Positions 6,840-14,578 of a DNA stretch of 28,468 nucleotides are shown one piece after another. The stretch covers positions 1 through 28,468 of the forward strand of contig CAYGPI010000025.1 of NCBI GenBank assembly GCA_964351745.1, in the 5' to 3' direction. The notes under the pieces are model-generated. The model saw only the letters and a program-made list of their open reading frames with translations. It was not told the origin of the DNA and searched no databases. The translations under genes were made by a program, and so were the position numbers. The stretch is from CAYNJF01 sp964351745. GTDB taxonomy: Bacteria > Pseudomonadota > Gammaproteobacteria > Berkiellales > Berkiellaceae. How positions within the stretch are numbered: the stretch's first letter is position 1; every line of letters starts with the position of its first letter.

Positions 6840-9509
6840 CTAGCCTTGCTCAGCATCCACTTTGGGTAACTCATCTGCCACAGCAACTGACTTTGCTACT
6901 ACTTCTTTGGGTTGCTCTGTGACTACTGGAGCAGGCGTTATCTCTACCTTTTTAGGCTTTGATGGCATTCTTACTAATGTTGACATTGGTGGTGCTAACA
7001 TTCTAACTGGCTTGATATCCGCGTTAGTACTAACTTGCTTAAGACTAGGTAAGTTGCTGGTGTCAAAAGTTTTGTTTGATTTAAAGACAAATGAGCTTTT
7101 AGCAACATCTTCAGAAATTTTAACAAAGCCAATTTGATCTCTACGCTCAGCCTGTCTAAAGCCAGCTTGCTCTGGTGTTAGGCGAGGCTTTGGAGGTATG
7201 GCAATAGCGGCAACAACTTCTTTTTCTTCTTTCTCAATAACAGGTATTTCTACAACAGACGTTGTTTCAATATGAGCTGTTTCTTGTTTGACCACAGGCT
7301 TTTTCTCTTGAGTTTTAGCCTGTTGTTTTTGTGGTCTCTTTGCCTTTTGTCCTTCAGAAGACTGTGGTGCTAAGGTCTCTTGGGTCTGACTTTCATGCAT
7401 CGCCATTTCTTCGGAAGTAGCGGATCTTGTACCAGCATGAGCTGTAGGTTGATTTTGCGATTTAGCTTTACGTTGGTTCTTGTCAGCGCCTTGAGTGTTT
7501 TGTCTATTTTGGTTCTGAGATTTTTGATTGCGCTGTTGATTCTGGCCTCTGGAGCCTTTATTTTGAGTCTTTTCTTGTTGCTCTGCATTGATAGATATGG
7601 TTGATTCGATTTCTGTCGTCTCTTTTACGGGAGCTTCAGTTTCTAGTTGGGTAGGTCGTTTCGAACGATTGCCCTGGCGATTTTTTCCACCACGTTTATT
7701 ACGCGAGTTACGATTGTTATAACGATCATTTTGTCGACCATATGATTGCTGATGTGACGATTTTGTCTTTTCATTCGATTTGGATAAAGAGCCTGAATCA
7801 CCTTCAGTTTCATTGTTTTGCGCTTCATCTTTGACAGGGCTCTTGAAAACAGCGTCCCATAATCGTCGCATGAGGTTAGAGTTCTTCTTAAGTTTGCGCG
7901 GAGGAGGAGGCCCATTTGGACTTAAGTGTTGAATGGCTGGCTCTTCATCAGGTTGTGCATGGGTGTTTGTCTGAGAATGAGGAGTCGCTGGAGTATGATC
8001 TGTTGCATGCTTATAGCTAGACTTAGGTTGTCTGCCAAGCTCTTCTGCCTTTACAAGAGTAACTTCATAATGAGGAATAGACATGGTTTGATTCGCGATG
8101 ACAACAACTTTGACGTCATGCCTCTTCTCTATATCTAGTAAGGCGTCACGTTTTTCATTCATCAGATAAGTTGAAACATCAACAGGGACCTGCGTTCTAA
8201 TTTGAGAAGCATGAGCTTTCATGCTTTCTTCTTCGATGACTCGAAGTATAGATAAAGTCAAAGATTCTACGCCTCGAATAGTCCCTTGGCCGTCACATGT
8301 TGGGCAAGTTACTTGATTGGCGTCAACGAGAGAAGGTTGAAGTCTTTGGCGTGACATTTCTAATAAGCCAAATCTAGAAATTCTTCCCATTTGAACACGG
8401 GCGCGATCAACTTGTAGGGCTTCTCGAAGTATCTTTTCAACCGAACGTTGGTTTTTAGGCTCAAGCATATCGATAAAATCGATGACAATCAGTCCACCGA
8501 TATCCCTTAATCTAAGTTGTCTGGCAATTTCTTTCGCGGCGGCAAGATTAGTTTTGTAAGCCGTTTCTTCAATATTGCTACCTTCAGTCGCTTTCGCAGA
8601 GTTAATATCAATGGCTGTAAGCGCTTCAGTAGGATCAATAACAATCGAAGCACCATTATCTAGATTAACGACTCTTTGGTAAGCTGATTCAATCTGAGAT
8701 TCAACTTGGAAACGATTAAATAAGGGATCTGATCCTTCGTAAAGTTTTAGTTTTTCAACGAATTCAGGTCTTGTGTTGGCTAAGTGCTCTTTAGCTTTCT
8801 CAAATGAATCTCGATCATCGATTAGAATTTCTTCAATATCTGGCTTTAGGTTATCTCGTAAAGCGCGCGTAAGAACATCGCTTTCTTGGTAAATAAGGAA
8901 GGGCGCTCGTTTATTTTTCGAGGCATCAACGATGGCTTTCCATTGGCTTAGCAGTAATTCAAAATCCCATTGTAATTCTTCAAGTGATCGACCAAGGCCT
9001 GCTGTTCTAACAATGACTCCCATGCCATCTGGGATTACAAGTTGATTAATATTGGATTTTAGTTCTTCTCTTTCTTCGCCTTCAATTTGTCTAGAGATGC
9101 CCCCAGCTCTTGGATTATTTGGCATAAGTACTAAGAATCGACCTGCTAGGCTGATAAAAGTTCTAAGAGCGGCACCCTTGTTGCCTCTTTGCTCTTTCAC
9201 AACCTGAACAATTAGTTCCTGGCCTGACTCAAGGGTCTCTCTAATATTCGGGCGTTCGCCAGAAGTATGTTTATAGGAAGATTTGAAGTACTCTCGAGCG
9301 ACCTCTTTGGAGGGCAGAAAGCCATCTCGATCAGAGCCATAATCAACAAAAGCAGCACCAAGGCTTGGCTCTACGCGATTAACTTTACCAAGATAAATGT
9401 TGTTAACTTTTTGCTGTTGGCCTCTTTCGATTTCAAGATTGTCTAGTTTGTTTCCATTGATCAAAGCAACACGAACGCCATGAGCGACGTTTATTAGCAT
9501 TCTTTTCAT
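6840..9509 (-). CDS. rne: Ribonuclease E
   Basis: Endoribonuclease that cuts single-stranded AU-rich RNA, initiates mRNA decay and processes rRNA and tRNA at the inner membrane. The N-terminal half is complete: start MKRMLIN as in E. coli, S1 domain about 35-120, DNase I-like catalytic site with Asp301 (AIDINS) and Asp344 (IDFIDM), and the zinc-link Cys402/Cys405 (CPTCDGQG) that holds the tetramer, all within two residues of E. coli numbering. Residues 545-557 (NLMRRLWDAVFKS) look like the amphipathic membrane-targeting helix. Residues 586-620 are rich in Arg, Asn and Gly, as in RNA-binding segments. The rest is low-complexity, Gln-, Lys- and Pro-rich scaffold. At 889 residues it is shorter than the 1061 of E. 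coli. There is no strong Shine-Dalgarno before the ATG. It is divergent from rluC, as in E. coli. Confidence 0.97.
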   Translation of the reverse strand: MKRMLINVAHGVRVALINGNKLDNLEIERGQQQKVNNIYLGKVNRVEPSLGAAFVDYGSDRDGFLPSKEVAREYFKSSYKHTSGERPNIRETLESGQELIVQVVKEQRGNKGAALRTFISLAGRFLVLMPNNPRAGGISRQIEGEEREELKSNINQLVIPDGMGVIVRTAGLGRSLEELQWDFELLLSQWKAIVDASKNKRAPFLIYQESDVLTRALRDNLKPDIEEILIDDRDSFEKAKEHLANTRPEFVEKLKLYEGSDPLFNRFQVESQIESAYQRVVNLDNGASIVIDPTEALTAIDINSAKATEGSNIEETAYKTNLAAAKEIARQLRLRDIGGLIVIDFIDMLEPKNQRSVEKILREALQVDRARVQMGRISRFGLLEMSRQRLQPSLVDANQVTCPTCDGQGTIRGVESLTLSILRVIEEESMKAHASQIRTQVPVDVSTYLMNEKRDALLDIEKRHDVKVVVIANQTMSIPHYEVTLVKAEELGRQPKSSYKHATDHTPATPHSQTNTHAQPDEEPAIQHLSPNGPPPPRKLKKNSNLMRRLWDAVFKSPVKDEAQNNETEGDSGSLSKSNEKTKSSHQQSYGRQNDRYNNRNSRNKRGGKNRQGNRSKRPTQLETEAPVKETTEIESTISINAEQQEKTQNKGSRGQNQQRNQKSQNQNRQNTQGADKNQRKAKSQNQPTAHAGTRSATSEEMAMHESQTQETLAPQSSEGQKAKRPQKQQAKTQEKKPVVKQETAHIETTSVVEIPVIEKEEKEVVAAIAIPPKPRLTPEQAGFRQAERRDQIGFVKISEDVAKSSFVFKSNKTFDTSNLPSLKQVSTNADIKPVRMLAPPMSTLVRMPSKPKKVEITPAPVVTEQPKEVVAKSVAVADELPKVDAEQG

Positions 9510-9554
9510 AATTTTTAAAATTCTCTAAATATTTGTTTTTATGGCCTATTTTGC

Positions 9555-9583
9555 AAAAAGATGATGGGTTGTTATGATCATCT
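9555..9583 (-). promoter_or_regulatory. Stem-loop followed by T5 in the rne leader, possible attenuator or autoregulatory hairpin
   Basis: On the minus strand AGATGAT/ATCATCT forms a 7-bp stem with an 11-nt loop (9559-9583), and the T tract begins with the last base of the stem. It lies about 50 nt upstream of the rne start codon. The stem is AT-rich, so termination would be weak and possibly conditional. Confidence 0.35.
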
Positions 9584-9588
9584 AGCAA

Positions 9589-9622
9589 GGCTTGGACCCA
9601 TGTCCAAAAGCCGCTTTTTTTT
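9589..9622 (+). terminator. Intrinsic-terminator-like hairpin with T8 tract, plus strand, between rne and rluC
   Basis: GGCTT-GGAC (9589-9597) pairs with GTCC-aa-AAGCC (9602-9612) across a CCAT loop, with two bulged A residues. Two bases later an uninterrupted run of eight T follows (9615-9622). On the plus strand this has the form of a Rho-independent terminator, but no plus-strand gene ends here. On the minus strand the same stem would be part of the rne leader. Confidence 0.5.
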
Positions 9623-9911
9623 GCTTTCTTTAAATTTGGCATCCATTTACCTTTATGGCAAGATTGCGGTTTTCGCATCATTGCTAATGGAGCCTAAGCG
9701 ATCTATTATGTCTTCTAACTTTTTGACATATCATAGAGCTCTTTCTGAGCTAAGCGCCTGTTCAGTAGGCATTTTATCAGTTTTTACGTGGTTGAACTAG
9801 AGGCTCTGTCGGTCCGTTCACGCCACACAGGCCTTCCAAGCATATATTTTTATCAGAAGGATGTACAATGTTATGTCTAGTTGTTGTCAAAGTTGGGGTT
9901 AATTTCTTTAA

Positions 9912-10850
9912 ATGAGTAGTGAAGTAGTAAAAAGATCTGTTTCTATTGAGGAAATTGATGAGAATCATGATGGCCAGCGGTTGGATAACTTCCTGCTTGG
10001 AATTTTAAAGAATGTTCCAAGGTCTAAGGCGTATCAATTGATTCGAACAGGGCAGGTAAGGATTAATTCTAAGCGCTCAAAGCCTCATACGAAGCTTCAT
10101 CTGGGAGATAAGGTGAGGGTTCCCCCTTTTACTTCTACACCTACGGAGGCAAAGCAAGCTGCTCGACATCATTTGGATTCGTTGCAGGATCGGATTGTGT
10201 ATGAAGATAATGATTTGCTTATTATAGATAAGCCGTCTGGTATGGCTGTGCATGGCGGAAGTGGGATTAGTCTTGGAGTCATTGAGACTTTAAGGCAATT
10301 AAAGCCAAATGAACATTTTCTTGAGTTGGCTCATCGACTAGATAGGGAGACATCGGGATGTCTCGTTATTGCTAAAAATAGAAAAACACTACTTTACTTA
10401 CATGGTCTTTTGCGTGATGGTAAAATGGATAAGATTTATCATACGTTGGTTGTTGGTCAATGGAAGGGGCCTAAAAAAGTTGTTATGCCGCTTTCTAAAA
10501 ACCATTTGCGCTCGGGTGAGCGTGTTGTGAAGGTGGATTTAGATGGTAAGCATGCCGAGACTCATTTTAAGCTATTGAAAGCTTTTGAGCATGCCACGCT
10601 TCTTGAAGCTAAGCCTATCACCGGAAGAACACATCAGATTAGGGTTCATGCGGCTTATATGGGGCATGCTATTGCCATGGATTCTAAATATAGCAATAAG
10701 AATGATAATGAAATCTTTAAAAAGACCCAGTTAAATAGATTATTTTTACATGCACACACGATAACAATTCCGTTTGAAGACAAACCTCCCTTGACGGTTG
10801 TTTGTGAGTTAGACGATAATTTAACAGCGGCTCTTAATCACATAGCCTAG
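9912..10850 (+). CDS. rluC: 23S rRNA pseudouridine synthase RluC
   Basis: Converts three uridines of 23S rRNA (955, 2504 and 2580 in E. coli numbering) to pseudouridine. An S4-like RNA-binding domain (about 22-70, QRLDNFLLG through KVRVPP) is followed by the catalytic domain with HRLDRETSG, in which Asp144 is the nucleophile, the same position as in E. coli RluC. The GRTHQIRVH motif follows later. At 312 residues it is of normal length. The ATG lacks a good Shine-Dalgarno (TTCTTTAAATG). It is transcribed away from rne, as in E. coli. RluD is the closest alternative but the rne neighbourhood favours RluC. Confidence 0.93.
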   Translation: MSSEVVKRSVSIEEIDENHDGQRLDNFLLGILKNVPRSKAYQLIRTGQVRINSKRSKPHTKLHLGDKVRVPPFTSTPTEAKQAARHHLDSLQDRIVYEDNDLLIIDKPSGMAVHGGSGISLGVIETLRQLKPNEHFLELAHRLDRETSGCLVIAKNRKTLLYLHGLLRDGKMDKIYHTLVVGQWKGPKKVVMPLSKNHLRSGERVVKVDLDGKHAETHFKLLKAFEHATLLEAKPITGRTHQIRVHAAYMGHAIAMDSKYSNKNDNEIFKKTQLNRLFLHAHTITIPFEDKPPLTVVCELDDNLTAALNHIA

Positions 10851-10993
10851 CAATCATTTTTAAGTGATTTCAAAACTTTAAACAACATGGACGCATCTAA
10901 TGAATACGTGGTGGTTGCGAAGTCAAGTGGCAATCGTCTTAAAACATATTTGCTAAGACTATCTATTTCATAAATATTTAAGTAAGGGATCTC

Positions 10994-11974
10994 ATGGCTC
11001 AAGATGATCAAACTCCTTCGCAATGGGAACAAAATGTTTTCGCAAGTGTGTTAATGACCTCCATAGAAGAGCAAAGGCGCAGTCGACGTTGGGGGATATT
11101 CTTTAAAACAATCTTGTTGCTTTACGTTCTCATCCTCACAATGGCTCTGGTTTTTAAGCCTAGCGTTGAGTCTGTCGATTATCATAAGCCTCATGTGGGG
11201 GTGATTGACATTAAAGGGACTATTTCAGCTGGAGATGATGCTAATGCTGATGCCATCATTTTCGCCTTGCGAGAAGCTTTTAGAGCGCCTCATAGCAAAG
11301 GCATCATATTACGAATTAACTCCCCCGGTGGCAGTCCTGTTCAATCAAGTCTTGTCTATAACGAAGTGATGCGTTTAAAAACAAAGTTTCCTGAAAAGAA
11401 AGTTTATTCAGTCATCGCTGATGTCGGTGCTTCAGGTGGATACTTCATTGCCGCCGCTGGAGATGAGATTTACGCTAACGAATCTAGAANNNNNNNNNNA
11501 TCTAGTATTGTTGGCTCCATTGGTGTTTTGATGATGAACTTTGGTTTTGTGGATGTCATGGATAAGCTTGGCGTCGAGCAACGAACCATGTCGTCTGGAG
11601 ATAATAAGCAATTTTTAGATCCTTTTTCCCCCGTTAATGATAAGCAAAAAGAATTTGCTCAATCTTTACTGAGTAACATCCATAGTCACTTCATTACTGC
11701 GGTTAAAAATGGCCGAGGTGAAAAATTAAAGGATGATCCAGATTTGTTTAGTGGATTATTTTGGACGGGCTCTCAGGCGCTAGAATTAGGCTTAATTGAT
11801 GGCTTTGGATCCGCTAGCTATGTCGCTCGTGAATTGCTAGGTCAAGAAGAGTTGGTTGAATACAGCAAGCCTCAAACTTTCCTTGATAAGTTCGCAAAGC
11901 GTATGGGCGCTGAGCTTAAAAATAGCATTAAGATAGGCCTTGATGACGCGACTCCATCGCTCGTCATTCGTTAA
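10994..11974 (+). CDS. sppA: Signal peptide peptidase SppA, short form (contains assembly gap)
   Basis: Inner-membrane serine protease of the S49/Clp-crotonase fold that degrades cleaved signal peptides. A cytoplasmic head of about 32 residues precedes a single membrane helix (35-54). The protease domain has NSPGG (109-113), the GASGGY motif with nucleophile Ser147, and SGDNK with the likely general-base Lys205. The length fits the short SppA form, not the 67-kDa E. coli type. ATG is preceded by TAAGGGA at a good distance. Ten Ns (11490-11499) interrupt the gene in frame after ANES. Merging the flanks through the shared ATCTAG removes six codons and gives ANESSIVGSIGV, the usual family sequence, and moves the lysine to 199. 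The protein is probably 320 residues and intact. A strong terminator follows. Confidence 0.93.
   Translation: MAQDDQTPSQWEQNVFASVLMTSIEEQRRSRRWGIFFKTILLLYVLILTMALVFKPSVESVDYHKPHVGVIDIKGTISAGDDANADAIIFALREAFRAPHSKGIILRINSPGGSPVQSSLVYNEVMRLKTKFPEKKVYSVIADVGASGGYFIAAAGDEIYANESRXXXXSSIVGSIGVLMMNFGFVDVMDKLGVEQRTMSSGDNKQFLDPFSPVNDKQKEFAQSLLSNIHSHFITAVKNGRGEKLKDDPDLFSGLFWTGSQALELGLIDGFGSASYVARELLGQEELVEYSKPQTFLDKFAKRMGAELKNSIKIGLDDATPSLVIR
11490..11499. other. 10-N scaffold gap inside sppA
   Basis: Ten undetermined bases flanked by ...GAATCTAGAA on the left and ATCTAGTATT... on the right. The common ATCTAG suggests that two contig ends overlap and that the gap is an artefact and not missing sequence. 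Confidence 0.95.
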
Positions 11975-11990
11975 TTTTAAAGTTAATTAA

Positions 11991-12027
11991 AAAGCGCTCT
12001 AGCTTAAAGTTAGAGCGCTTTTTTTTT
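11991..12027. terminator. Bidirectional intrinsic terminator between sppA and maf
   Basis: AAAGCGCTCTA (11991-12001) pairs perfectly with TAGAGCGCTTT (12011-12021) around a 9-nt loop and runs into a 9-T tract (12019-12027) on the plus strand. On the minus strand the same stem runs into TTTTT. It lies 17 nt past the sppA stop and directly after the maf stop, whose last bases are in the T run, so it serves both converging genes. Confidence 0.93.
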
Positions 12028-12598
12028 ATAAAACACAAACGTTAACCTGCTCAAGCATTTTGGTAAGCTCTATTAAGGGTAAACCAATGATTGCAGTTGG
12101 ATCATCGCTAGTGAGTTTCTCAATCAAAGCACATGCTGTGGTCTCTGATTTAAAACTTCCACAACTGTGAAACGGCTCTTCAAGTTCACAGTACTTTCTG
12201 ATCTTGGCTTCAGATAATTCCCGAAAGATAACTGTTGAAGGCACCATGGCACACAAAGGCTGGTGGTTTGGGGCTACCACACTGATTCCTGTAAGAAACT
12301 GAACAGTTTGACCACTCATCTTTTTTAATTGAGATACAGCGATATCAAAGGTTTTTGGTTTACCTAGGACCTCTTGGTTCAAGCTTGCTACGGTATCACA
12401 CCCTATACATATAGAATCTGGATAATTGTTTAGGGCAGATTGAGCCTTAGATAAAGATAGGCGTTTCACTAATTGCGTATCCGTTTCATTTGGCAGTTGA
12501 GTTTCGTCAACATCTGGGGATATGCACTCAAAATTCAATTTTAGCCGCATAAACAGATCTTTTCGATAAGGGGATGAAGAGGCAAGTATTAGTTTCAT
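12026..12598 (-). CDS. yceF: Maf/YceF-type nucleotide pyrophosphatase
   Basis: Maf-family nucleoside triphosphate pyrophosphatase; in E. coli the YceF branch hydrolyses m7GTP and is thought to remove modified nucleotides. Signature segments are SSSPYRKDLF (7-16), GCDTVA with Asp68 (66-71), GKPKT with Lys80 (79-83), and IGLPL near 171. At 190 residues it matches the family. Its position divergent from yceD-rpmF-plsX is the same as for yceF in E. coli, which supports YceF over the other Maf paralogue YhdE. The stop codon lies inside the terminator T run shared with sppA. Confidence 0.9.
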   Translation of the reverse strand: MKLILASSSPYRKDLFMRLKLNFECISPDVDETQLPNETDTQLVKRLSLSKAQSALNNYPDSICIGCDTVASLNQEVLGKPKTFDIAVSQLKKMSGQTVQFLTGISVVAPNHQPLCAMVPSTVIFRELSEAKIRKYCELEEPFHSCGSFKSETTACALIEKLTSDDPTAIIGLPLIELTKMLEQVNVCVL

Positions 12599-12662
12599 AG
12601 CTTACTTTTGTGTGTTTTTCTAAATTAGGCGCCAACATACCATATTTTTAATAGAATTTACT

Positions 12663-12690
12663 TTGATAGAGTTAGTTCCAGTGTTAAAAT
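12663..12690 (+). promoter_or_regulatory. Promoter of yceD, extended -10 type
   Basis: TTGATA (12663-12668) and TAAAAT (12685-12690) are 16 nt apart, each 5/6 to consensus, and TGT directly before the -10 makes it an extended -10 element. The expected transcription start is about 12697, one base before the yceD ATG, so the transcript would have almost no leader. Confidence 0.6.
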
Positions 12691-12697
12691 TCGCACC

Positions 12698-13204
12698 ATG
12701 AATGAGAATATTAAATCCCAATTAGATGTCTTCGCCCTTTGTAGGCGCGGCGCCAACCTCGAAGGTACATACCCTCTGAGGCCAGTGGCTAAGCTTACTG
12801 GTAAGCTTGAAGACAGCACAGAGTCGGTTTATCTTAAACTTGATTTTTATCAGGATGAGAAAAACCTTAATGTTGTTGATATTGCTTGGAAAACAACAGC
12901 ACTTGTCTCTTGCGAAAGATGTCTAACACCCTTTCCTTTAGATTTGTCAGCCCATAATCAACTCGCTGTTTATAGGTCTTCAAAATCTTCTGAAGATACA
13001 CCTGATCACTATGATCCACTCATTGTTCACGATGGAGAGATGATGTCTGTTGATGAACTTTTAGCAGAAGAAATACTTCTAGCATTACCGCTAATCGTAC
13101 GTCACGAAACTGATAGTTGCAAAGCTAAGTTAGATCTATATACCAAGGATAATGAGGAAGATACCCACCAACCCTTTGCAAATTTAGACTTAAAGTTGTC
13201 TTAA
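12698..13204 (+). CDS. yceD: YceD family protein (DUF177), 23S rRNA accumulation protein
   Basis: Small conserved protein encoded just before rpmF in most bacteria; E. coli and plant homologues are needed for normal 23S rRNA levels, but the molecular activity is unclear. Visible family marks are CERCLTPF with Cys72/Cys75 (72-79), the acidic-hydrophobic stretch LAEEILLALPLIVRH about 122-136, and the C-terminal HQPFANLDLKL, equivalent to NPFAVL. Normal length at 168 residues. There is no Shine-Dalgarno before the ATG, and the nearest promoter would place the RNA start next to it, suggesting leaderless initiation. It is followed by rpmF after 132 nt. Confidence 0.92.
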   Translation: MNENIKSQLDVFALCRRGANLEGTYPLRPVAKLTGKLEDSTESVYLKLDFYQDEKNLNVVDIAWKTTALVSCERCLTPFPLDLSAHNQLAVYRSSKSSEDTPDHYDPLIVHDGEMMSVDELLAEEILLALPLIVRHETDSCKAKLDLYTKDNEEDTHQPFANLDLKLS

Positions 13205-13246
13205 GTTGAGTTATCAGCGAGACAGCAGGCCTATTTTAAGTTAAAA

Positions 13247-13273
13247 TTGCGGCCCAAATGTTGGGAATATAAT
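13247..13273 (+). promoter_or_regulatory. Possible internal promoter for rpmF-plsX-fab genes
   Basis: A perfect TATAAT (13268-13273) lies 63 nt before rpmF; the best -35 is a poor TTGCGG (13247-13252) at a short 15-nt spacing. A small inverted repeat CCCAA-ATG-TTGGG (13253-13265) fills the spacer and could be an operator or chance. The rest of the 13205-13336 gap shows nothing else. Confidence 0.35.
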
Positions 13274-13336
13274 TTTAAGCCTTAGCAGGCATATTAACTA
13301 GTTAACTAATTTTGAAAATTTTTAGGAGATTTCATA

Positions 13337-13528
13337 ATGGCAGTACAAAAGAATAAAGTATCGCGCGCGAGACGTGATCAACGTCGTAGCCATGATAACT
13401 TAAGCTCACCTACATTGTCTCAAGACCCTGAAACAGGTGAAACTCATCGCAGACATCATGTCAGCCCAGATGGTTTTTATCGTGGTCGTCAAGTGATTGC
13501 GAAAAAAATTGAAGACGACGAAGAGTAG
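13337..13528 (+). CDS. rpmF: Large-subunit ribosomal protein bL32
   Basis: A 63-residue basic protein with the L32 N-terminus MAVQKNKVSRARRDQRRSHD and the SPDGFYRGRQVI segment. It is a structural protein of the 50S subunit. The zinc-binding cysteines of some L32 forms are absent (the HRRHHVSPDG region has none), as in the enterobacterial C-minus type. A strong Shine-Dalgarno AGGAGA sits 7 nt before ATG. It lies between yceD and plsX, its usual place. Confidence 0.97.
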   Translation: MAVQKNKVSRARRDQRRSHDNLSSPTLSQDPETGETHRRHHVSPDGFYRGRQVIAKKIEDDEE

Positions 13529-13540
13529 ATAATTTTGAAG

Positions 13541-14578
13541 ATGATTCGATTAGCTATTGATGCTATGGGGGGCGATCACGGACCAAGTGTGATTGTGCCT
13601 GCTTGCATTGATGCCTTAAAGGCTCATAGCAATTTATATCTCATTTTGGTTGGTGACCAAACGGTCCTCAAGCCTTATTTAGTTGATGTTAGTGCTGGTC
13701 TTTTGAGTCGTCTTGAAATACATCATGCGACGCAGCAGGTTTCTATGGATGAGTCTCCAGGCCTCGCTTTACGTCACAAAAAAGACTCATCGATGCGTGT
13801 TGGCATTGATTTAGTTAAGCAAAAAAAGGCGGGAGCTTGTGTGAGCGCTGGTAATACAGGTGCTCTGATGGTGATCGCTCGTATGGTTTTAAAAACCTTG
13901 CCTGGCATCGATAGACCCGCCATTGTTTACTCGATCCCCACGAAGAAATCCACAGGTAAACTTAGTCATTTAAGAATGCTTGATTTGGGTGCTAATGTGG
14001 ATTGTAATGCTAGAAATCTATATGAGTTTGCGGTGATGGGATCTATTTTAGCCCAGGCTGCTGATCATATTGAATCACCTCGCATTGGATTATTGAATAT
14101 TGGCTCTGAATCTATTAAAGGCTGTGAGGCCGTCAAAGAAGCAGCTGTCTTGTTGGGTGAATCTCCGGCATTGAATTATACGGGGTTTGTTGAAGGTACA
14201 GATCTTTTTCAACATGCCGCTGATGTTGTTGTGTGCGATGGTTTCGTTGGAAACGTTGCCCTTAAATCAAGCGAAGGTGCTGCAAATTTATTGCTGTCCA
14301 TGATTAAGCAATCGTTTACTCGAAATATCCTAACTAAATTGGTTGCGCTTATTGCGAAGCCAGTTTTAAAAAATGCATTGAAAGATATGGATCCTAAAAA
14401 ATACAATGGTGCTTCATTGTTAGGGTTGAATGGTATCATCATTAAAAGCCATGGTAATGCTCAACGAGAAAGTTTTAGGGTTGCGATTGAAGAAGCATAT
14501 ACGCAAGTTCAGCAAAACGTTCCTGAGAAAATCCGAGCCCAATTGGCTAACCATTTGGAGGATCGAAAATCCGCATGA
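13541..14578 (+). CDS. plsX: Phosphate acyltransferase PlsX
   Basis: Converts acyl-ACP and phosphate to acyl-phosphate, the donor used by PlsY in phospholipid synthesis; peripheral membrane enzyme. Family marks are DAMGGDHGP near the N-terminus, SMRVGIDLVK, CVSAGNTGALM, LDLGANVDC, LLNIGSE, VCDGFVGNVALK and YNGASLLGLNG. Length about 345 residues is normal. Start choice is uncertain: the ATG at 13541 is used here, but an in-frame TTG at 13535 has GAAGAG at better spacing and would add two residues. It follows rpmF after 12 nt and overlaps fabH by 4 nt (ATGA). Confidence 0.96.
   Translation: MIRLAIDAMGGDHGPSVIVPACIDALKAHSNLYLILVGDQTVLKPYLVDVSAGLLSRLEIHHATQQVSMDESPGLALRHKKDSSMRVGIDLVKQKKAGACVSAGNTGALMVIARMVLKTLPGIDRPAIVYSIPTKKSTGKLSHLRMLDLGANVDCNARNLYEFAVMGSILAQAADHIESPRIGLLNIGSESIKGCEAVKEAAVLLGESPALNYTGFVEGTDLFQHAADVVVCDGFVGNVALKSSEGAANLLLSMIKQSFTRNILTKLVALIAKPVLKNALKDMDPKKYNGASLLGLNGIIIKSHGNAQRESFRVAIEEAYTQVQQNVPEKIRAQLANHLEDRKSA

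Larger units (their letters stand above)
9510..9911. other. rne-rluC divergent intergenic region (rne leader)
   Basis: This 402-nt stretch has no convincing gene. It should hold divergent promoters for rne and rluC. On the minus strand TTGACA (9890-9885) has only a poor -10 (TGTACA) 17 nt further on, and an extended -10-like TGATAAAAT lies at 9779-9771. On the plus strand TTGACA at 9723-9728 lacks a usable -10. Two stem-loops with T tracts pointing in opposite directions lie at 9555-9622 and are listed separately. In E. coli the long rne leader folds into hairpins through which RNase E controls its own mRNA, and this one could act the same way. Confidence 0.5.

Noticed and set aside
9723..9751. 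Perfect TTGACA as -35 of an rluC promoter
   Set aside because: No acceptable -10 lies 15-19 nt downstream, so I did not list it.
9561..9800. 79-codon plus-strand frame in the rne-rluC gap
   Set aside because: It runs straight through the terminator-like hairpin, has no Shine-Dalgarno and no recognisable sequence; more likely leader DNA.
11490..11499. Insertion of four unknown residues in SppA as a real feature
   Set aside because: The residues come from Ns of a scaffold gap; the shared ATCTAG edges indicate an artefact.
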